From Acidobacteriota bacterium (lineage in GTDB: Bacteria > Acidobacteriota > Blastocatellia > Pyrinomonadales > Pyrinomonadaceae): a stretch of DNA of 34,183 nt. The stretch is taken from positions 1-34,183 of the forward strand of contig JAEWBM010000083.1 in NCBI GenBank assembly GCA_023391155.1, given 5' to 3'. Shown here piece by piece: positions 24,086 through 31,436 of this stretch (the first letter of the stretch is position 1; every line of letters starts with the position of its first letter). The translations under genes were made by a program, and so were the position numbers. The notes beneath the pieces are model-generated. The model had not been told where the DNA came from. It saw only the letters and a program-made list of their open reading frames with translations, and searched no databases.

Positions 24086-24094
24086 CTTTATATT
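24066..24094 (+). promoter_or_regulatory. sigma-70-type promoter of the dnaK operon
   Basis: A perfect -35 TTGACA (24066-24071) and -10 TATATT (24089-24094) are separated by 17 bases. Transcription should start near 24101, leaving a leader of about 66 bases. No CIRCE element (TTAGCACTC inverted repeat) is present. Confidence 0.85.
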
Positions 24095-24166
24095 CGTATA
24101 AGGCTCAACTAGGAAACGAATTTTTATACATAAGAGCGGTTATTTTGGACAATTGGAGATAGAAGA

Positions 24167-26116
<1,950 letters not shown>

Positions 26117-26123
26117 GCAGAGT

Positions 26124-26162
26124 GCAGTGAGCGGCGAGCAGTGGGTTACGATCGCTCACTGC
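26124..26162. repeat. palindromic element between dnaK and dnaJ
   Basis: GCAGTGAGCG (26124-26133) and CGCTCACTGC (26153-26162) are perfect inverted copies with a 19-base centre that itself holds GAGCAGTG, a second partner for CACTGCTT. The RNA could form alternative hairpins, and TTGCCGTTTCTTTG follows, a weak T-rich tail. It may be a mobile palindromic repeat (CAGTGAGC type) and could lower dnaJ expression relative to dnaK. Confidence 0.5.
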
Positions 26163-26225
26163 TTGCCGTTTCTTTGTAAAGAAGCGTCGTCGGCCAACCC
26201 CGGCGGTTGGAATTAATTCGACCCA

Positions 26226-27407
26226 ATGGCGAAAAAAGACTATTACAAGGTCCTCGGCGTCGCGAAGGATGCCAAGGGTGACGAGATAAAGAAAGCGTAC
26301 CGCAAGTTGGCGCGCAAATTTCACCCTGACGTGAATCCCAACGATAAAACGGCCGAGGAAAAATTCAAAGAGGTCCAGGAGGCCTACGACGTTCTTTCGG
26401 ACGAAAAGAAGCGTAAGGTCTTTGATCGCTTTGGGTATTACAACGACAACCTTGACGCTGATTCACCATTTGCCTCAGGCGCAGCGAGCGGAGGCGCAGG
26501 CGGTGCGCCGGGGTTCGATTTCTCAGGCTTTTCTTGGGAGCCGACCAGCGGCGGGTCAGCCGGCGGGTCCAGCTTCCGCGACATCTTTTCAGACCTGTTC
26601 GGCGGCGGAGGAGCAGGTGCGGCCGGTGCACGCCCACAGCCGGAGCCGCCGCGGGCGATGCCGAAGCGGGGCAGGGACATCGAGATCCCGCTGGCGCTGA
26701 GCTTCGAGGAAGCTTTTAAGGGCCTTACGACAAATATAACGGTCAACCGGTCCGAGCAATGCTCGCGCTGCAACGGAGCCGGCGACACCGGCGGGCCGGT
26801 CGTTCAGTGCTCGACATGCAAGGGTACGGGCCAAGTGCTGCGGTCCGGCGGGCGGCTTCAGTTTTCGCAGGAGTGCCCCGATTGCGGCGGCACCGGACGG
26901 CGACGAACGCCGTGCTCGTTATGCAATGGGAAGGGGGTAACGCCGAAGACGGAGCAGGTCAAGATCCGCATACCGGGCGGTGTCGATACGGGTTCGCGGG
27001 TGAGGATCCCGAAAAAGGGCCACGGCGGGCGATTGGGAGCCGAGCCGGGTGACCTTTTCATATTGACGAACGTCGGAAAGCACCCGTTTCTGGTGCGAAA
27101 GGGGGACAACGTTTATGTGACGGTGCCGATCACGGTGCCTGAGGCAGCTTTAGGGGCCAAGATCGAGGTGCCGACGGTCGAGGGCCGTGCTCAGTTAAAG
27201 GTGCCGCCGGGAACGGAATCGGGGCAGAAGTTCAGGCTGCGCGAGCGGGGATTCCCGAGTTTGAGGAACCCAAAGCTTCGCGGCGATCAATTCGTTGAGG
27301 TGAAGATCACCTTGCCCCGAGTGATCTCTGAAGAATCAAAAGAGGTCTTGAGGCAATTCGATAAACTCAATAAAGAGAACCCACGAAAAGCAATGGGCCT
27401 TGAGTAA
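26226..27407 (+). CDS. dnaJ: Co-chaperone DnaJ (Hsp40)
   Basis: A 393-residue type I DnaJ. The J-domain (residues 4-70) has the HPD motif at 33-35 that triggers DnaK ATP hydrolysis. A Gly/Ala/Phe-rich linker (about 80-140) follows. The zinc domain has all four CxxCxGxG modules (C179/C182, C195/C198, C217/C220, C230/C233). The C-terminal substrate-binding domains follow, with VPPGTESGQKFRLRERG near the end. It delivers unfolded proteins to DnaK. The gap to dnaK (109 bases) holds a palindrome; hspR follows nine bases downstream. No clear ribosome site precedes the ATG. Confidence 0.97.
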   Translation: MAKKDYYKVLGVAKDAKGDEIKKAYRKLARKFHPDVNPNDKTAEEKFKEVQEAYDVLSDEKKRKVFDRFGYYNDNLDADSPFASGAASGGAGGAPGFDFSGFSWEPTSGGSAGGSSFRDIFSDLFGGGGAGAAGARPQPEPPRAMPKRGRDIEIPLALSFEEAFKGLTTNITVNRSEQCSRCNGAGDTGGPVVQCSTCKGTGQVLRSGGRLQFSQECPDCGGTGRRRTPCSLCNGKGVTPKTEQVKIRIPGGVDTGSRVRIPKKGHGGRLGAEPGDLFILTNVGKHPFLVRKGDNVYVTVPITVPEAALGAKIEVPTVEGRAQLKVPPGTESGQKFRLRERGFPSLRNPKLRGDQFVEVKITLPRVISEESKEVLRQFDKLNKENPRKAMGLE

Positions 27408-27416
27408 GGCGGGGCT

Positions 27417-27809
27417 ATGAAAAAGCGTGCAAAAACCTATACGATCAGTGCCGTCGCGGACATGTATGAGATACATCCGCAGACGCTCCGGATGTATGAA
27501 CGCGAGGGATTGCTTAAGCCATCGCGGTCTGAGGGGAATACGCGGCTGTACGAAGATAGCGATCTCGAGCGGCTAGAGATAATTCTTTCACTCACGCGGG
27601 ACCTCGGCGTAAATCTCGCGGGTGTCGAGATCATCCTGAACATGCGCGAAAAGATGGATGCGATGCAGAAAGAATTTGAGCGATTCTTTGAGTATCTGCG
27701 CAACCACGCTAATGAGATCGGCCGGGCGGACGCGGGCGATTCCTCTGAATCCCTCATTCCCGTTTCGCGGTTTCGGCGGCACGTCGAAGTGACGATCGAA
27801 GAAAACTAG
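27417..27809 (+). CDS. hspR: Heat-shock repressor HspR (MerR family)
   Basis: A 130-residue protein. The MerR helix-turn-helix is YTISAVADMYEIHPQTLRMY (residues 9-28), followed by EREGLLKPSRSEGNTRLY and the wing, then DLERLEIILSLTRDLGVNLAGVEIIL, the HspR hallmark. A short coiled helix (KMDAMQKEFERFFEYLR) ends the conserved part. HspR dimers bind HAIR inverted repeats and, in actinobacteria, use DnaK as co-repressor, so that heat shock relieves repression. GGCGGGG just before the ATG is the ribosome site, and the gap to dnaJ is nine bases, so it is co-transcribed with its targets. The HAIR-like site on the dnaK promoter makes the feedback loop likely. Confidence 0.93.
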   Translation: MKKRAKTYTISAVADMYEIHPQTLRMYEREGLLKPSRSEGNTRLYEDSDLERLEIILSLTRDLGVNLAGVEIILNMREKMDAMQKEFERFFEYLRNHANEIGRADAGDSSESLIPVSRFRRHVEVTIEEN

Positions 27810-27914
27810 CCTCCCGTCTTTACAAAGGGTTTCGACTTACGGCAGAATGTTCGCGGTCGAACTCCTCTCCTGCGATTCGACACACCTAAATCCTCATTTG
27901 GAGAACACAATTTT

Positions 27915-30900
27915 ATGCTTCGCCCTCACACGAGGTTGCTCTTCCTTTGCGTATCGGTGTGCGTTCTTGCCGCCGCTCTTTCAGCTTTTGCACAGGACCT
28001 GGACCAAGTCTCGATCGTCGGAACGGTCAACGACCAGAACGGTTTGCCCGTAGGCGGTGCGACGTTGACGCTCACCGAACAGGCGACCGGTTCAGAGCGT
28101 AATGCGGTTGCGGACGGGGAGGGTCGATTCCGAATGCTGCAGGTGCCGCCGGGGAGTTACGTGCTGCGGGCGTCGGCGAACGGCTTCGGTATGTGGGAGG
28201 CGGAACTCGGATCGCTGCTTTCCGGACGGGAGGTTGTGATCCCTGTGGTTCTTGTCCCGGCAGAGGTGAGAGCGGAGACGGAGGTAAGCGCGGACGATAT
28301 TCCGGCGGTCGATACGACGCAGGTAGTCGTTGCATCGACAATTGAGAGCCTGGAAGTCGAAGAGCTGCCGAATCTGGACCGCAACCCGCTGGACCTGGTT
28401 CTGACGGTTGGCGGGGTAAGCGAAGAGGCACTCTCTACGACCGACCTTGCGGAGGACGAGGATGCGAATCCGCGATCGACGCCGTTTGAACAGGGCAATT
28501 TTTCCATCTCAGGCGGAGCTTCGTATTCGAACAACATCACGATCGACGGGCTCGACAACAACGACGACCGTTCGGCCCGCGAGAGATTTCAGCCTTCCCT
28601 CGAAGCAGTGGCGGAAGTGCAAGTGGTGCGGAACCAGTTCTCTTCGGAGTACGGGCGAGCGTCGGGCGGGCGGGTAAATATTCGAACACGCGGGGGCACG
28701 AAACGGCTAAGAGGCAGGGCCTTTGTTTTTTACCGTGATGATCTTTTCAACGCTAACTCCTGGTACAACAACAGCCGCGGCATCTCTCGTCCGCCGCTGA
28801 CCGCAATTACGCCGGGGTTCACGCTGGGCGGGCCGGTAAAGCTGCCGCTTGTTAACACGGGCGACCGGACGTTCTTTTTTGTTTCGTACGAAAATCAGCG
28901 GCTGGATGACACAACGCTGATCGACACTTATATCCCGGTCGTGCCGAATCCACGGTTCACGCTGCCGCCGCCGAGCGGGGATGAATATTGCGACCAGGCC
29001 GGCGGAGGCCCGCCGCCGTGCAATGCCGAGACGGGGACCGTTGCTCACTTCACCCAGCAGTTCGCGACGCCGAACTCGGGCCATATCCTGACGGCGCGGG
29101 TCGATCACCGCATCTCGCGCGAAAACGATCTCACGATCGGCTGGCAATTCGGGCGGCGAGAGAATCGCAAGACGCGGGGGGTTGCGACCACACGTCTTGA
29201 AGAGGCACTGCAGGCAAAGAATGTTGTGACGGACGCCGTGAATTTTACGAACAACCATGTATTTGGGCCGCGTGCCGTCAACCAATTCCGTTTTCAGTGG
29301 TCGTCATATCGGCCTAGTTATGAAACTGATAACCCGAATGAGCCGGTAGTGCTTATCGGGTATCGGAACCCGGTGACCAACGGGACTCAGACGCTGATCG
29401 CGGGGAACTCTTCGTCGAGTAGCCTGCAGTTCTATGCCGATCGGCGTGATGAGGTGCGGTATCAGGTGCAGGACACGGTGACCTATGTTGCGGGCGGGCA
29501 CACGATAAAGGGCGGGTTCGATATTCAATCGGTCGACTCGCGGGCGAATGCATTGGGTGACGGGACGGGCACGTTTAATTTCAGCAACGCCTATAACTAC
29601 TCGACGAACAATGTGACGCGGTTTCGGCAAAATTTCGGGACGGCGACGGATGTTACTAACACCTACTGGGGAATCTTTCTTAACGATCACGTGCGGGTTC
29701 GGCCGAATCTCAATGTGAGTCTCGGGCTGCGATATGAGCGGGAGACCGCGGTCGAGGACAGCGACAATTTCGGTCCGCGATTCGGTATCGCCTGGGACCC
29801 GCGTAAACGGGGCGAGGACGTGATCCGGATCGGTGCGGGGATATTTTACAACCGTGTTCTGCTGAGGACGGTCGGCGATTTTATTCAGAACTCGGGCACG
29901 GGGCTCGAGGAATTTGACACGAACACGATACCGACGACCACCGGTGCGGGCACGCTGAATCCGCGAAGCCAGATACTGGCGGCGATCTCGGAGAGGTTTC
30001 CGTCGGGATTCGGCTCGGCGGCGGACCTTCGGGCGTTTATCTCGACGGTTAATTGCGGGCCGGTGGATGCCCCGACGGCGTGCTCGCCGGAGTTCGGCTT
30101 TGCACGATTCGCAGGGAGCAGCGGTAATCCGCTTCGGTCGGTCGAACCGGGGATAGAGATACCGGAGAGCTATCAGTTCAACATCGGCTATGAGCGGGAA
30201 CTTGGGCGGCGATGGGTATTTGAGGCGAATTACACTTGGAACAAGACGGTTCACCTGTGGCGGGAATACAACATAAACATGCCGGTGATGCCGGCAGGAT
30301 ATGCCGATTTTACCGAATATCTTCTAGCCAATCCGTTCACCTTTACGAACGTAAACGGCAACATACGGACGTACAATTTCTATCTCGGGCCGGTGAATGA
30401 CCCTAGCGGCGTTTCGACGAACCCGAACACGCAAACGGGGAGCTGCAGCACGGTGAACACAGTAACGTGTTGGGTGAACCTGAACTCGTTCAGCACATCG
30501 ACGATCAGGCCGAACTCGAACGCGGGCAACGGCATTTCGTCAAATTCGGTGGGGAGCCCGATAGGCATCGCACGAGCCGCGCTGCAGCACCTGAGACCGG
30601 ACCCATCGGTGGACGAGATGGCGAGAGTCGGGTCCTTGGGCAATGCACTTTATCACGGACTTGTCCTCGAGGTGCGGCGGCGATACCGAGCGATCGGGAA
30701 GGGATTTGGTATGTCGATGCGGGCTGCGTACACGCTGTCGCGGACGATGGATGACGGGCTCAACAATACTTCGAATGCAGAGGTAGATACGGATTTCGAC
30801 CGAGAGTGGGCCCGGGCGCGGCAGGACCGGACGCATCGCCTGTCGATGTCCGGGACTATCGAAACGCCGCGTTGGCTTGGGAAGCTGAGATTCTCACCGA

Positions 30901-31373
30901 TCGTGCGGTACGGGAGCGCGGGGCGGTTCAATCTGGGGTACGGCGTGGACCGCAATCTGAACGACCAGAGCACGGACCGGGTGAGATACGACGGCGATCT
31001 GGACGACCTTCGCTGGCGGCGGCCGGGTAGCGGCGAGCCGACCGAGTTGTTATCCCGTTTCAGCCTGCAGCCGATCGGCTCAAAGGGCGGGAATTTGCCG
31101 CGGAATGCGGGCATCGGCCCGAGCCTGTTCATCTTTGATCTGGGGATCACTCGCGAGTGGCGGTTCGGCGAGCGCTTTCGGCTGCGGCCGAATGTTCAGA
31201 TCGGGAATGTGCTGAACATGGCGGTGTTCAGCTTTGGGTCAGAGTATGTCGATTTTGTCGGCACCGGCGAGAACCCGACGCCGTCGCAGCAATTGGCTCG
31301 GCAAAACTTTCTGGTGCCGACCCGAACCTATCGGCAGCGGGATCTTAGGTTCGGCGTTCGATTCGATTTCTAG
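27915..31373 (+). CDS. TonB-dependent receptor, Oar-like, with N-terminal carboxypeptidase-regulatory domain
   Basis: A 1152-residue outer-membrane protein. The signal peptide (1-26) ends ALSAFAQ. A carboxypeptidase-regulatory-like beta-sandwich (about 33-120: IVGTVNDQNGLPVGGATLTL … GRFRMLQVPPGSYVLRA) precedes the plug domain (about 135-260), which contains ITIDGLDNND and EVQVVRNQFSSEYGRASGG. The rest is a large barrel with long loops ending LRFGVRFDF, with terminal Phe. Proteins of this Oar class are numerous in Acidobacteriota and Myxococcota and are thought to import large oligomers or assist secretion; the ligand is unknown. TTTGGAG lies 10-15 bases before the ATG. The next gene is an M1 peptidase, so peptide uptake is conceivable but unproven. 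Confidence 0.92.
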   Translation: MLRPHTRLLFLCVSVCVLAAALSAFAQDLDQVSIVGTVNDQNGLPVGGATLTLTEQATGSERNAVADGEGRFRMLQVPPGSYVLRASANGFGMWEAELGSLLSGREVVIPVVLVPAEVRAETEVSADDIPAVDTTQVVVASTIESLEVEELPNLDRNPLDLVLTVGGVSEEALSTTDLAEDEDANPRSTPFEQGNFSISGGASYSNNITIDGLDNNDDRSARERFQPSLEAVAEVQVVRNQFSSEYGRASGGRVNIRTRGGTKRLRGRAFVFYRDDLFNANSWYNNSRGISRPPLTAITPGFTLGGPVKLPLVNTGDRTFFFVSYENQRLDDTTLIDTYIPVVPNPRFTLPPPSGDEYCDQAGGGPPPCNAETGTVAHFTQQFATPNSGHILTARVDHRISRENDLTIGWQFGRRENRKTRGVATTRLEEALQAKNVVTDAVNFTNNHVFGPRAVNQFRFQWSSYRPSYETDNPNEPVVLIGYRNPVTNGTQTLIAGNSSSSSLQFYADRRDEVRYQVQDTVTYVAGGHTIKGGFDIQSVDSRANALGDGTGTFNFSNAYNYSTNNVTRFRQNFGTATDVTNTYWGIFLNDHVRVRPNLNVSLGLRYERETAVEDSDNFGPRFGIAWDPRKRGEDVIRIGAGIFYNRVLLRTVGDFIQNSGTGLEEFDTNTIPTTTGAGTLNPRSQILAAISERFPSGFGSAADLRAFISTVNCGPVDAPTACSPEFGFARFAGSSGNPLRSVEPGIEIPESYQFNIGYERELGRRWVFEANYTWNKTVHLWREYNINMPVMPAGYADFTEYLLANPFTFTNVNGNIRTYNFYLGPVNDPSGVSTNPNTQTGSCSTVNTVTCWVNLNSFSTSTIRPNSNAGNGISSNSVGSPIGIARAALQHLRPDPSVDEMARVGSLGNALYHGLVLEVRRRYRAIGKGFGMSMRAAYTLSRTMDDGLNNTSNAEVDTDFDREWARARQDRTHRLSMSGTIETPRWLGKLRFSPIVRYGSAGRFNLGYGVDRNLNDQSTDRVRYDGDLDDLRWRRPGSGEPTELLSRFSLQPIGSKGGNLPRNAGIGPSLFIFDLGITREWRFGERFRLRPNVQIGNVLNMAVFSFGSEYVDFVGTGENPTPSQQLARQNFLVPTRTYRQRDLRFGVRFDF

Positions 31374-31424
31374 ATAGCGGGGCGGCGCGGGGCGGGGCAG
31401 GCAATAGGCTGCACAGAAAACGTG

Positions 31425-31430
31425 TAGAAT
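31425..31430 (+). promoter_or_regulatory. -10 element of a probably leaderless M1 peptidase transcript
   Basis: TAGAAT (31425-31430) ends six bases before the ATG at 31437, so transcription should start at or next to the start codon. No -35 hexamer and no ribosome site are visible. A G-rich tract (31379-31397) lies upstream. Confidence 0.4.
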
Positions 31431-31436
31431 ATTCCT

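Noticed and set aside
29304..30254. 316-residue minus-strand frame opposite the TonB-dependent receptor
   Set aside because: Arg/Pro-rich composition typical of an antisense shadow of GC-rich coding DNA; no recognisable domain.
31379..31397. G-quadruplex upstream of the M1 gene
   Set aside because: Only three runs of four G are present; the fourth is just GG, so the standard motif is not met.
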